Below, one piece after another: positions 1-10,732 of a stretch of 64,000 nt of DNA. The position numbers and the translations under genes were made by a program. The stretch spans positions 538,688,315 to 538,752,314 of the forward strand of contig CM077115.1 of assembly GCA_039619475.1 (NCBI GenBank), in the 5' to 3' direction. This DNA is from Icerya purchasi (taxonomy: Eukaryota; Arthropoda; Insecta; Hemiptera; Monophlebidae). Below the pieces are notes generated by a model, which was not told the DNA's origin, searched no databases, and was given only the letters and a program-made list of their open reading frames with translations. The stretch's first letter is position 1, and the number at the start of each line of letters is the position of its first letter.

Positions 1-537
1 AGTAATGTTAGTATTAATAACGCATTTTATTATTATCATACGGCGGATTCTGTTGAAATAAAGAGGATAATAGAATTTACAAAAGAATTTATACGAAACG
101 ATTTTCTTTCATGTTCGGATTCTGCCGCGTTTTTTGATATAACATATCCAGTTCTGCTTGAATTTATTGATAGTCCAGTAAAAGATGAACTAGATAGATT
201 TAAGATTATAACGAAGTGGATTCAGTACGATTCAGATAAACGATCTGATTATTTGTCTGATCTTATTAAACATATTCGATTTGCGCATGTCAGTACTGAT
301 GAAATATTTAATGACATTTTGGATAATCAGTTGGTAATAAACAATTTGGAAATTATTAAAACTATAAAGGAGAGAAGGACGTTAGCAGATGTGATGGAAG
401 TAAATTTGGAGAATAATGCCAATTTGGGTAATATCGCTTTGGAAAATTATTTGACGGAGACTTTGAACATGATATATGGATCAGATGAACAGCTATTTTA
501 CGAGGAGTTTGGTTACCACCGAGCAGTTCGGCGGTAG
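1..537 (+). CDS. BTB/BACK-domain protein, C-terminal part (5' end outside window)
   Basis: Frame 1 is open from the first base to the TAG at 535-537, giving 178 residues with no start in view, so the gene begins left of the window. The protein resembles a BACK domain, the helical module that follows BTB/POZ domains in Kelch-like Cullin-3 substrate adaptors. Visible pattern: a helix with FIRNDFLSCSDSAAFFDI, then ELDRFKIITKWIQYDSDKR, then YLSDLIKHIRFAHVSTDEIF and a later acidic helix. No kelch repeats follow, so it may be a BTB-BACK-only protein. The final residues HRAVRR are basic. No canonical AATAAA is seen directly downstream. The family call rests on pattern recognition only. It is probably the only host gene body in the left 60 kb. 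Confidence 0.6.
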   Translation, partial: SNVSINNAFYYYHTADSVEIKRIIEFTKEFIRNDFLSCSDSAAFFDITYPVLLEFIDSPVKDELDRFKIITKWIQYDSDKRSDYLSDLIKHIRFAHVSTDEIFNDILDNQLVINNLEIIKTIKERRTLADVMEVNLENNANLGNIALENYLTETLNMIYGSDEQLFYEEFGYHRAVRR

Positions 538-753
538 GTATATGGTACAGTGATTGCGTATGAACAAAAATTTTAATTTACATATATTGATGTTTATTCA
601 GTTTTTTTTTGACTGGATTATAATTTTCCTTTTTTGGCATGTTTATTATTCTCAGTCTTATGTTTTATTATAAATGTTCTTCATACATTAAAATATTTGT
701 GAAAACATGGAAGAATTATTTATACAGTTTATAGTGATATATTCTGATTATAT
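538..753. other. Gene 3' flank, AT-rich, no feature
   Basis: This holds poly-T tracts and AT-rich sequence between the BTB/BACK stop codon and the start of the LTR-like repeat. I see no coding potential. It may contain the 3' UTR of the upstream gene. Confidence 0.4.
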
Positions 754-822
754 TGTAACGGTACTTGCCGTTACTAACCTAATAATTATGTTTTGTCCAG
801 GGATGCCACCGCAGAATTTATT

Positions 823-853
<31 letters not shown>

Positions 854-955
854 TAAATGAATGAGCCGATGAGATTTGAAAACTTAATTAACGAAAATTA
901 CCTATGCCAATCTTTCTTTATCGGTCGAGCGCTATAAGATAATGAATTATGATAT
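754..955 (+). repeat. LTR-B family, 5' terminal part
   Basis: The segment begins TGTAACGG and aligns with the start of the complete LTR-B at 43062-43977 (that copy is on the minus strand). Shared blocks are the imperfect hairpin around TAACGG...CCGTTA, then CAGGGATGCCA about 40 bases on, then CGGTCGASCGCT near 930. Homology fades after about 955 at a TA-dinucleotide tract. The matching distal end of the family occurs at 8531-9105 in the same orientation, so this may be one LTR opened by later insertions. No clear target duplication joins the two ends. Confidence 0.55.
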
Positions 956-958
956 TTA

Positions 959-959
<1 letters not shown>

Positions 960-990
<31 letters not shown>
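960..990. repeat. (TA)n microsatellite
   Basis: A run of alternating TA lies at the point where LTR-B similarity stops. It could mark an insertion site or be ordinary slippage. Confidence 0.9.
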
Positions 991-991
<1 letters not shown>

Positions 992-1079
992 GTAAATCGG
1001 GAAATATTTGAAAGACAGCATTGATTAACATATCGTTGCAACTACTAGGTATATGAAGTTGAAAATTGGCACCTAATAC

Positions 1080-2230
1080 AACCATACTATGTATTGACAC
1101 CATCTAAAAGTGCATTAAAAAATCTGAATTTTTTAGAAGTGTAAAGGGGGGTAAAAGTCAGAAAATCGCTTTTTAAAAAACCAACAATCACGCTACAGTC
1201 GAAACCATTTACACCAGATAATTGAAATTTTACATGAACATTATTTATGTACTGAAGATAATCAATGAGAACGCTCTTTTGTAAATTCGAACTGTAAGGA
1301 GCGAAAAGGGGTTAAAAACTGTTTTCCAAAAAATACACAAACTTCAATATTTTTGGTACAAATGGGTTGATGAAATTGCAATTCCGCATGAAGATACCTC
1401 ATATGCTGTACTAAATAGGTGCAAAACTTCTTTCCGACCCCAAAATTTTAAGGGGGGAAAAGGGTAAAACTCCATTTTTGAGAAAACCAAAAAATCACGC
1501 TACAGTCCAAACGAATCATGATTATCACGTAATTTCATGTGAATATAATGTATATACTGAAAATATCAAAAAAGAACGTTTTTTTAAAAATTCAAACTTG
1601 AAGGGGTGAAGAAGGGCTAAAAATTGTTTCCCAAAAAATACACAAATTGTTATAGTTGTAGTAAAAATGGATCTTCATAATTGTTATTTCGCATGAAGAT
1701 ATCTTATGAGGTGTACTAAAAGTGTGCGAAACTTTCTTTCCATCCCCAAAATTTTAATGGAGAAAAGGGCAAAAACTTCATTTTTGGGGAAACCAAAAAT
1801 CACACTACGAATCGTAATTATTACGTGTAATGGAGGGAAGGGGGTTAAAAACTGTTTCCAAAAAATACACAAACTTATTTTTTTGGTGCAAATGAGTTTA
1901 ATTGTATTTTCGCATAAAGACAAACGTGTTTTAAAAGTGTGCAAAACAGTTTTCCTTCTCCAAAATTTTAAGGGAAAAAGAATGGCAGAATCCCATTTTT
2001 GAGAAAATCAAAAATCCTGCTGCTATCTAAGCGAATCGTGATTATCATTATGAATACAGTATATATATACTGATGATGTCTAGTAAGAACGTTTTTTTAT
2101 AAATTTGAACTTGAAGACGTGAAAAGGGATAAAATACTATTTTCTAAAAAAATACATAAACCGTTATATTTCCCGTAGAAATGAGTTATCAAATTATAGT
2201 TTTGTCTTAATATTCTTTATACAGCATACC
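1080..2230. repeat. ~306-bp tandem repeat, about four diverged units
   Basis: The block reading roughly TTTTTGAGAAAACCAAAAAA, TCACGCTACAGTC, then a CAAACTTGAAGGGGTGAA motif and an AAAAATACACAAA motif recurs. Anchors lie near 1163, 1473, 1779 and 2003. The first two spacings are about 306-310 bases and the last is shortened to about 224 by an internal deletion. Short frames here are by-products of the repeat. The unit differs from the 287-bp unit in the neighbouring rolling-circle-like element, though both carry G-run and C-run motifs. It may be the core of another non-autonomous transposon. The rest of 991-2728 shows nothing else. Confidence 0.75.
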
Positions 2231-3127
2231 AAAATTGTACACTATTTATAAGTACCTTACAAGTTAAATTGTATTAAATTCTTCACTCCGTTTTTAGTAT
2301 AAAATAATGATTACGCCTCACCAACAAAACCATTTGCATTGATTATCAGAAAGCCCATTTGAACACACCGCATACCGGAAATATCAAATGAGAAAGATTT
2401 TAAAAAAAATATAACTTAACGTTTTCAACGAATAACTGAAGTGTTATATCTTCGTAATAAATGGGTGTTACCATATTATAATATTTACAAAGGTTGTTTT
2501 ATTTTTTTTTGTATCTTCAGATTTTTAAGAGTAAAGAAGGGTTATATAATCTATTTTTAGAAAACTTAATATCACACAACATGCAGAAAGAAGTGTGCTT
2601 TACGTATTTAGCTTGGTTTCAGATTAAAGTGGTTTAGAAACTGCAATTGTTTAAAATTCAGATAGCCAGTTATTAGGAGAAGTCAGAAATATTTCTGTCG
2701 AACAGTGGATTTGAACTTTATAGTTTTTAGGATTCCGTATACATATAATGTACGGAATCCTAATAAGATGGTACACAAATGACAAAAATATCAAATAAAA
2801 ATCAATAATTCACGAACGGCTTGAATTATAAACTTCAAATTTGGAACATAAATTACAATTAAAATTATCTTTAAAACGATCTATAACTTGAAGTTGACCG
2901 ATTAACCTGGGCGGAAAAAAACCCAAAAAACCGTCAAGAATATATAATATGGTACATAAAACGACCTCAAAAATCATAACTCGTCATCCGATAAACCTAT
3001 AACGCTGAAATTCAAAATATAAACTAAAATGAAAGAGTCCTTTCATAAAATCAAAAAATTACGGTACAAAAGTTATGTAAAGTTGCCCAAAAGTTCAAAA
3101 AACCGCAAAAATGACGTGTCCCTCCCC

Positions 3128-4690
3128 CTTAGCGCCGCGAGTATTGTAGTTAAAAATTTTGAATGGGGCTAAAAATACGCACATACCCGTATATTTCTCT
3201 AGTTTGAAACATCCGGATTTCCAACATTAAAACTGGACCCTCGGGGCGCCGAAAGCTCGAAATTTTGTAAAAAAATATTTTTTTTTTACAGGCATGCGAT
3301 ATATCGATGGAAAGATCGCTATTTGTCGGGAAGGAAACCGAATTTCATTTCCTTAACGAAACTTTCAAAGTTGCCGTAAAGTTCAAAAAAGCGCGAAAAA
3401 TGACGTGTCCCCCCCTAGCTCCACGAATATTACCGATAAAAATTTCAAACGCGATTAAAAATATGCCCTTCCACCTATATTTCTCTAGTTTGGAACATCC
3501 AAGTTTCCAGCTTTAAAATTGGACCCTCGGGGCGCCGAAAGCTCGAGATTTTGGAAAAAAATATTTTTTTTCTTAGACTTGTGATATATCATTAGAAAGG
3601 TCTTTATTAGTCGGGGACGAAACCGTATTTCATTTTCTTAACCAAACTTTCAATGTTGCCGTAAAGTTCAAAACTGAGCAACAAATGACGTTTCTCCCCC
3701 CCCCACCCCCGCATCGCGAATATCGTGGCTAAAAATTCTGAACGCGGTTAAAAATACGCGCATCTTCGTATATATCTCTAATTTGGAGCATCCGAATTTC
3801 CAGCTTTAAAATTTGACCTTCGGGGCACCGATAGCTCAAAATTTTAGAAAAAATTTGTTTCTGTCCCGGGCATGTTATATACTTTTAGAAGGATAGCTAT
3901 CTTTCAGGAACGAAACAGTATTTCATTTTCTTAGCGGAACTTTCAAAGTTGTCAAAAAATACGAAAAAGTGCGAGAATTGATTTATGACACGAATATTAT
4001 ATCTAAAAATTTTGCGGAAAGTAGGAAGCACAGGCATCCCACGTATATTTCTCTGGTTTGGTACATCTAGGTTTCTAACTTCAATATTAGTGCCTTGGGG
4101 CTCTGAAAGTTCGGAATTGTGTAAAAAAAAAATTTCTTCAAACGTATCATTGTTGGAAAGAGCCCTATTTTTCGGGAACGGACCCGTATTTCATTTTCTT
4201 AATGAAACTTCTAAAGTATACTAAAAGTTCAAAAAATCGTCGAAAATGACGTGGAGCTACGCTTGTAATTTAGGTGTATTGTAGCTCAAGATTATGAACA
4301 AGGTTAAAAAAATGCGCGTTCCTAAATTTAAAATCGGACTCTTAGGCCCGGAAAGCTCGAAAGTTTCAAAGTTAATATTTTTTTTCCCGGTCATGATCGA
4401 TGGAAAGATCGTTATTTGTCGGGAACGAAACCATTATTTATTTCCTTAACGAAATTTTCAAACCTTGATGTTCCAAACTCGAGAAATATACGTCGAAGCG
4501 CATATGTTTAACCATGTTTAAAATTTTTAGCTGTAAAACTCGCGGCGCTAAAGGGGAGGGACTGTTCGAAATTTTTGGCTACTTTAAAAGATTCGAAATA
4601 CGGTACGGAATTATAGGCAATTTTTGTATATCTTCTGGTTTTATTTGATGACTCGGGGGAAGATATATGGTAAAGATTGAAGGTGAAATT
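3128..4690 (+). repeat. ~287-bp tandem array inside copy A
   Basis: Each unit runs: GACGTGTCCCCCC, TAGCGCCGCGAATATT, a GTATATTTCTCTAGTTTGGAA motif, GGACCCTCGGGGCGCCGAAA, an A/T-run, GATATATCGATGGAAAGATC, then TTTCAAAGTTGCCGTAAAG. Starts lie near 3128, 3415 and 3705, with more diverged units to about 4690. Copies B and C carry about eight units. Copies A and C are nearly identical over their first ~940 bases and then switch to different units, which suggests unequal recombination between units. Short open frames starting MERSLFVGKE recur because the unit length keeps one frame open; they are not genes. Confidence 0.85.
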
Positions 4691-4739
4691 GTTGTACGAA
4701 TTTCGACTGCTACCGGTTGAATATATGATGGTAACATTA

Positions 4740-5650
4740 TCTATTGAAAGTTAATATTCGCACGAACGGCTAATATTATTCCTCCAAGCGCACAACCAGC
4801 AAGAACCGGATTTGATTCGGGAACTTTATAGTATTTTAGTTTTGTCGATTTTGTTTTAAGTGGGTTTCTTGAATGCACCGAATAAACGGGTCTGTTAATC
4901 GGTGTTATTTTTCTTTCGTCTTTATCGGAATACAAGACTGCAGCGGTTATTAGAATTTGGTTCGGTTTGTTATAATTTTTGTTAGTAGTGTTAGTACGAG
5001 GGCTAAGAAACGGAACGGGATCGCAGGTTTCGGTTTGGTTATTTTCATTACGGCTTGTGTTAGTGTTGTTATAAACTGTAATAAAAGGAACGGATTCAGT
5101 GCATCATTGTTTGGGTGCTACGTCCGCCTGATGAAAAACAAATGTGAATAGTATTTCGATTTGTTAAACAATTTAACGCACTCTGCTAGTAAATAAATAA
5201 AAAAAAAAAATTAATAATGGTCTAACGTATTGAGATAATCGAATGAAAAAACCGAATTGTTAAAAAATCATCTCAGTAGAACGACAGTGTCTTTGTCACA
5301 TCGCGGAACTATTTCGACATTTTTTAGTATAGTAACCAGTTCGTCTTGCAACCGAAAGAAGTTTGATAACAAAGTAACCAGATCGCCTCGAAATTCGGTT
5401 TTCAAATTAGTGACATTTACAAAATTCGTGAACTATAATTTCGATTACCGTGTCTCTCCTTCCCATTCGCCGAGAATCCAGGATGCAATCACCAACGTAC
5501 ACCAACCCGCCAGCAGGGAACACCAACATTCTAGCAGCCGCAGCAGAGTGATACGTAGCATCAATATTATTTCTAATTAAAATTTTTTGCGTGTTTTCGT
5601 TTATATATTTATTAAATGTCTTTAACGGTCGGCTATTCAAGAAAGCTAGT
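4740..5650. other. Non-repetitive right half of copy A, possible captured sequence
   Basis: This stretch is conserved in copies B (24262-25130) and C (38236-39060). It holds a + frame of about 64 codons (4957-5151), conserved in length in all three copies, and minus-strand frames such as 5407-5640 with LVFPAGGLVYVGDCILDS. None begins with ATG, and some are broken in other copies. It could be an old host-gene fragment carried by the element or simply non-coding element sequence. No family is recognised. Confidence 0.35.
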
Positions 5651-5954
5651 TGTCGGGATTAACAAAATTACACATTTTAAAAAATCATAAAACCTTAGTA
5701 TTATTAAATCTAAACCAATAATTTAAAAAAATAAATAAAATTTAAATAAACAAAAAAAGGATTCAATTAATTTTTCTTCATAACCATTACATTGCACTTC
5801 AAATTAGTCTAAAAGCCTTCGATTCAAATTAGTATTTTGCTTTACTGTTTTAAATTATTATTAGAGAATATCTCTGAAATTTATTAAGATATTAAATTAA
5901 AATAATTTCATACGGAATCCTCACCGCATGAAACCTCATGCTTGACTGTACTTG

Positions 5955-6654
5955 TTTTTCTCTTGAGCGATGCAACATGTTCCTTTTTTTTTTTTTAGTT
6001 CGTTTAGTATTTTCAGCGTAAACAATATGGTGTTTATTCTGAACAGGGATAGCGTACATTGCTAGGGAAAATTATACTATTTTTATTATACCAATCAATT
6101 CTTTTCGGTTCTGCCCGTATTCGTTTCAAATGTGTATCGATCTGCATATTCTCTTTTTGTATCTTTTACATCGAATATGGTGCTGTTTTTAATGGTTAAA
6201 AATTTTTGTGCGCGTTGCCTGCCCATACCAGACCACCGTATACATTTTTGTCATTTTTATTCTTTAAAAGCGTTAAGAAATGGAAACGTCACGAAGTGGG
6301 ACGTCATGGAAAAGGGTTACGAAAATTTCACGTCTTTACTTGGGTACAGCTGATTACTAATATTATGTCTGTGCCTCTACTTGGGCACATAAACTCGAAA
6401 AACGTTACAAAATTGAGCGCCACGAAAGTGAGTGTTACGAAATAGAATGACGCGCCATAAATATCGAATTCGAATTGACACAATTGACTTTAGCACATGA
6501 ACTCGAAAAGTGCTACGAAAAAGAGCGTCACGAAATAGAATGGCGCGCCATAAATATTGAGTCCAAATTGATGTATCGTGCCTACGAGGGTCACGCAGAA
6601 AGTAAGCTTCCAAAACCGTAATAATGAACGAAAATTAAATTTAAAACTTACATT
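5955..6654. other. Intergenic; short ~105-bp tandem duplication
   Basis: At 6384-6570 two adjacent blocks share CACATRAACTCGAAAA, GAGCGYCACGAAA and a GAATGRCGCGCCATAAATAT motif. A related block (TTACGAAAATTTCA plus TGATTACTAATA) occurs at 6314-6360 and again at 7210-7263. The two related blocks flank the mariner remnant, so they may be its ends or the sequence it inserted into. No gene is seen. Confidence 0.5.
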
Positions 6655-7055
6655 TTATTGCTCGAACATTTTACAAAGTTTTTGATATAAGAACCACCAA
6701 CTTTTCAACATTTTCCGTCCGGTCCAGTGACTAGATATTTTTAAGAAATTCGTCACCCGCCGGATATATATATTTCTTTTTTGTTTTAATTGAGAAAATA
6801 AAGCGTTATCCACTTGGGCAAGGTCCGAACTGTAGTCAATTGACAACTCGGCGGTAAATTCTTGGATAATGTTCACTGTGAATGGCCGTGCATTGTCATG
6901 CAACAGTTGAATTGTTTATTAAATTTTTATCTCTCTCCTTAAGTTGATGGGTGTTTCCAATAGTTTAGGCCGTTAATGGTCTGTCCACGCTCCATGAATT
7001 CCACTAAAATAATGCAATCCCTTTGTTTTCTCAAAACATTAACATTGGACGGATT
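6655..7055 (-). pseudogene. mariner-type transposase fragment (decayed)
   Basis: On the minus strand the sequence reads LLHDNARPF, then TVNIIQEF, then a decayed YSSDLAQVD (family form SPDLAPSD), then ALFSQLKQK. This is the C-terminal catalytic part of Tc1/mariner transposases. Farther upstream (about 6950-7050) VEFMERGQTING matches the region of mariner that precedes the second catalytic Asp. The frame between the two parts is broken and the tail past LKQKRN has drifted. The first catalytic Asp and the DNA-binding half are absent. It is an old, dead copy. Confidence 0.75.
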
Positions 7056-8530
7056 TTCTATAAGATTAAACTAATAACGGCGTAATAACCAAACTAGTCT
7101 CGTTTTAAAGGTAGAACTATTACATTTAATAATTTTTTGTTTGCACAGTGGGAGAGAATCACGTTTTTTCATGTCTTTACTTTGGCACATAAACCCGAAA
7201 AGCGTCACAGAAAAGCGTTACGAAAATTTCATGAATTTACTTAGATACGACTGATTACTAATAAGAGAGCATTTAATGAGACCGATTTCCCACATACGCG
7301 AGTATGCATTCAACAGAAGTAGGTTAAAGTGTTACCTATAACGACTTGTAAAGACCTGTGAAGATCGTAGGCTTGTGTATTTCACACGCCATTTCCTCAA
7401 TATTACCACCACTAACGATAATGATGTAAATAAGGGGAACCTTGTACTAGCGGTAGATAGTTGTTAAATGTATATTTTTGCGCATACGTTGCGATATAAT
7501 ATGTGCAAGGCATTTACAGGTTGCACGGCGACATTCTAATGTCGGTGGATGCCTGAATGGCTGTACAAAGCCCACTTTTAAGGGAAAACATGAAAATGTC
7601 TCACTGTGTTGCGGACTTGTACGTAAGCTGATTTTTTTTAAATTAACTTTTTAACAATTTTTTTACAATTTTTTATTTATTTCTGTCACTTCTGTCTCGG
7701 TAATTACTGGCAAAGGCAACGGTTTACTTTTTTTTTTTTTGTTTTTGAATTATTCCACATGTATTATTTTAAGTGGTTCAGGTAATGATTTATGTCTAAT
7801 GTAAATGTATTGATTATCAAATTTATGTATTATATTTTTATATGTTGTAAATGTTTATTTAATAATTGTTATTCCTTTAATTTTCACTTTCATGTGTTTA
7901 AATTTAATTTTATATATTTTTATATATATATATATATACTAGGGCATTGGTCGTAGAGTGTTTAACTGTTATGTCAAGTATTCGATGTTTTGGACCAAAA
8001 CCGCTGTATAAACTTTTTTATTCAACTGTATTTTAGAAGTCATTCCTAGCCTTTACCTTTCTTTTTAATAAGTTGCTATCAGGAATGTTAAAACCTTTAC
8101 TCAATTACTGCAGTTCGATGTTACGGTAATGAATTAATTTTAATAAATAGCTCGAGACAGAGTGGTAGAAAGATATGATTGAAAAAAGTGTGTAACTATG
8201 GGAGATCACCGTGTGAATAACTCGGCCTCTTCAAAACGATAGCTGTGTGTGCTGTTTAGTATTGAACAAAACTTTTTATTAGATCACGACCGACAGGTTA
8301 TAGAAAGATCGATAATCTTCAGCTAAATGTGAAACGTGAAGACTATTTTCTGTTGGACGGTGATAAACATCTTTCACCCAAAAGAAAGAAAGAACCTTTA
8401 CATAAATACAATTCCAGATAAAACAAACATTTTTTTATGGATTTCCAAGTGCAGATTTAAACGGGCATATTAATACACGGTCGAAGCCATGGGGCACAGC
8501 TAGTACGTATATACCAAAAAAAAAAAAAAT
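7056..8530. other. AT-rich stretch without recognisable genes
   Basis: I see no coding pattern. A short hairpin CGACATTCTAATGTCG lies at about 7530. Poly-T and TA tracts occur at about 7725 and 7925. A poly-A run at 8518-8530 lies just before LTR-B-like sequence resumes and could be the tail of a retroposed insert. Confidence 0.4.
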
Positions 8531-9105
8531 GGAGTGGTGTACGTATCACTGCTTGTCGGCGGTGACACAGGAACACGACGGTGATGCAGAATCCTGGATG
8601 AGTAAGCTGGCGGTGATTCCTTTGATGACCGTAAAGCGAATTTGGAATAAACGTTAATCAAAATTTATTAACTGTATGCAATTTACTTTCGTGAAGGACT
8701 TATATGGTAACCAATCTGATGGGCAAATCGACTATTTCGCGTTGTAGAGGTCATTCCGGGCACAATTTCTTTTAATACCAGGACTATCTGCCAAAAAACG
8801 ACTGTTTCTTCACTGCTGGTGGAGATCGACGAACTACCTTTTAGCGATTTTTTCGCACGTGTCTCTAAAAACCTTTCTTCCTTTGTCCTCGCTTCGGCCA
8901 ATCACCGTTCATTTCATTTACGGGTGGGCATTTCTCCAGTAACCGCGTGATGATGTTTTCGCCTCCCAACCGACAAACAGGATTTCAGTCACGCGCACAT
9001 TCTCATTCGCACCACGTTTTCGATGATTTGTATTTATTTTTAGTTTATTATTTTATTAATTTTATTTTATTATTTATGATTTTTCCATGTAATTGGCACA
9101 TTACA
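8531..9105 (+). repeat. LTR-B family, 3' terminal part
   Basis: The last ~190 bases align well with the end of the complete LTR-B: a CACGCGCACA/TCGCACC stretch, then T-rich sequence, then CCATGTAATTGGCACATTAC and a final A at 9105. Weaker similarity begins near GTACGTATCACTG (8540). The TG...CA termini and orientation pair it with the 754-955 segment. Together the two parts come close to the ~916-bp family length. Confidence 0.55.
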
Positions 9106-9318
9106 TATCCCCTGAAATTTTTATTAAAATTGTTTATGTTTCTTATTATATTTTAACCCTCCATTAGTAGTCATATTATGAGAAGTTTTTTCATACATAA
9201 CACTGTTATGATAATAGGGAGTGTGACCGATGGGAGTTACTACATCGCTCCTCCTAGTACCTCCCGGCTGAACCTTCTGTAAGATGTATGTGAACTTACA
9301 CCCGCATTAGTTTCCTGT

Positions 9319-9800
9319 GTGGCGATATATGTTCATTTGTGCTACGTTGGATTGAAAAAAATTGGGTTCCTTTTTGGACACATTGCGGAGAACTGTCGTG
9401 GTTCCTCTATCATGTCTTCTTTTTGTACTTCCAGGCACCCAGTCTCGGAATGCAGCAACCTACAGCTTCCTTCCACTTACCGCAATTGTAAAGACGCACA
9501 TTGTGCCAATGATCGATCTTGCCCTGAGTGACTTAAGTGAAAAGAAATGAAACGTATTATGGTGTTTGAAAATATCTCATTCCAAGAGGCTTCGCAATTC
9601 AGAAAGGACAATTTAGTTTTTCAGGCCTTTTCGTATGCCGACCGAGTCTCAATTTACACACCTTTTCTAACAATATTTCTTCTAATCCTCCGTCGACTGC
9701 TCCCTCTCACTTCCAACTCAAATCTCCCACCTTTCACAAAATCCGTAATTCAAAACCTTTCCATAATTCCTCTCCTCAATTTCCCCCACTTCCTTTAAGT
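9319..9800 (+). pseudogene. LINE family 1 gag (CCHC) remnant
   Basis: The frame at 9319-9531 shows GHIAENCRG, then FC...HPVSEC, then CKDAHCANDRSCPE. This is a run of CCHC-type zinc knuckles as found in gag-like ORF1 proteins of I/R1/Jockey-type LINEs, which bind the element RNA. It stops at TGA (9529). A shifted frame (9547 on) continues with FENISFQEASQF and then a Ser/Pro-rich tail. The first Cys pair of the first knuckle has been lost. It is a dead gene. Confidence 0.6.
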
Positions 9801-10732
9801 CGTTTCCCATCACCCTCTATTGGCTGGGCTCTTAAAAAATCCTTCTCTTCAAATAAAATTATCAATTCCTGTTAGTGCTACTCCTGTGTCCTTGGCTACT
9901 CCTAATTCCTCTTTCACAACTTCTTAATCGCTAATTGAGGATATTTCTATGGCCATCATCGAGCTACTTTCTTCAAACAATATTACTGCCTCTTCATCAT
10001 TTGTCCACTCCCTTTCTTGTTTCCTGACTAATAATATCTATTTTAATTAATTTCTCCTTCTTAAACTGCACATAAAAAAAAAAGAAAAAGAAAAATCGGG
10101 GCTTTATTTTCTTTATTATATTACCTTCTATCTCCTTTCTCTTCCTTTACTCCTCCGTTGCTTCCTTTTCGTTTAATCTCCTTTCCACTATTCAGTACGG
10201 AGCATATTGACCAGTTGATCAACGATTTTACTTTAGTAATTTTTTCCTTTTTTATGCTACCTTTTCCATTGAATATATTGATATTGAAGTGGCTTTAACT
10301 ACTAACAGGCATTGGTGTGTTTATTGTATTCCTTTTTTTTCTCGAATGGCTCATGTTGAGATGATATTCACTCTTTCTCCGAACTGAGTTGCATTCTTAT
10401 TATAATATTTTATTCTCACCTTTGTTGTTTTAAATACACAGTCGGGGTTGTATAGCGTTGGCTATGGATCACGCTTACATATGAATTAAAACTTCAATTT
10501 AACTAGCTGCTTCAGTACTGCGCGAATGTTGCTTACTCTATTTCCCTTTATCAAAAAATTATTCTATACCTCCTGTATTATACACAAGCGTGTCCTAGCG
10601 CCCCCCCCCCTATTTGCTCTTTGTTTTCCCTTTGGATTTACCAGCACTGACTTACTTCTTCCTGCTTTTTAATTTGCTACTGTATATTTTTCTTTTCTTC
10701 GCTACCCACTTATCTTAGTTCTTTCTCATCGA

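Larger units (their letters stand above)
2729..5954 (+). mobile_element. Rolling-circle-like (Helentron/HINE-type) element, copy A
   Basis: The copy is bounded by AGGATTCCGTA at 2729 and, 34 bases inside its right end, the inverse TACGGAATCCT at 5911-5921. The latter is followed by the 16-base hairpin GCATGAAACCTCATGC (5926-5941) and the terminal TTGACTGTACTTG. Both flanks are T-runs. A second inverted copy of the 11-mer at 2751-2761 makes the left end palindromic. The order of asymmetric inverted repeats, subterminal hairpin and TT insertion matches what is described for Helentrons and their non-autonomous DINE-1/HINE relatives. No Rep/helicase is encoded. The boundaries were set by comparison with copies B and C. 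This copy (3.2 kb) is shorter than the others because it has fewer tandem units. Confidence 0.8.

Noticed and set aside
1..537. Integrated viral BTB/Kelch gene
   Set aside because: Some large insect viruses carry BTB/Kelch genes, but nothing else viral is near and the pattern fits a host BTB/BACK gene equally well. There is no positive evidence for a viral origin.
1684..2002. Overlapping open frames on both strands
   Set aside because: They lie in the ~306-bp tandem repeat and are Lys/Phe-rich low-complexity text with no family pattern.
3307..3516. Recurrent ~69-codon frames starting MERSLFVGKE (also at 14467, 14996, 31474)
   Set aside because: They fall at the same point of each ~287-bp repeat unit, cross unit boundaries and are broken in other units. 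They are by-products of the array, not genes.
2729..5954. Cut-and-paste DNA transposon using AGGATTCCGTA as ordinary TIRs
   Set aside because: Similarity among copies continues ~34 bases past the right inverted repeat, through a hairpin, and there is no target duplication. This fits rolling-circle-type ends better.
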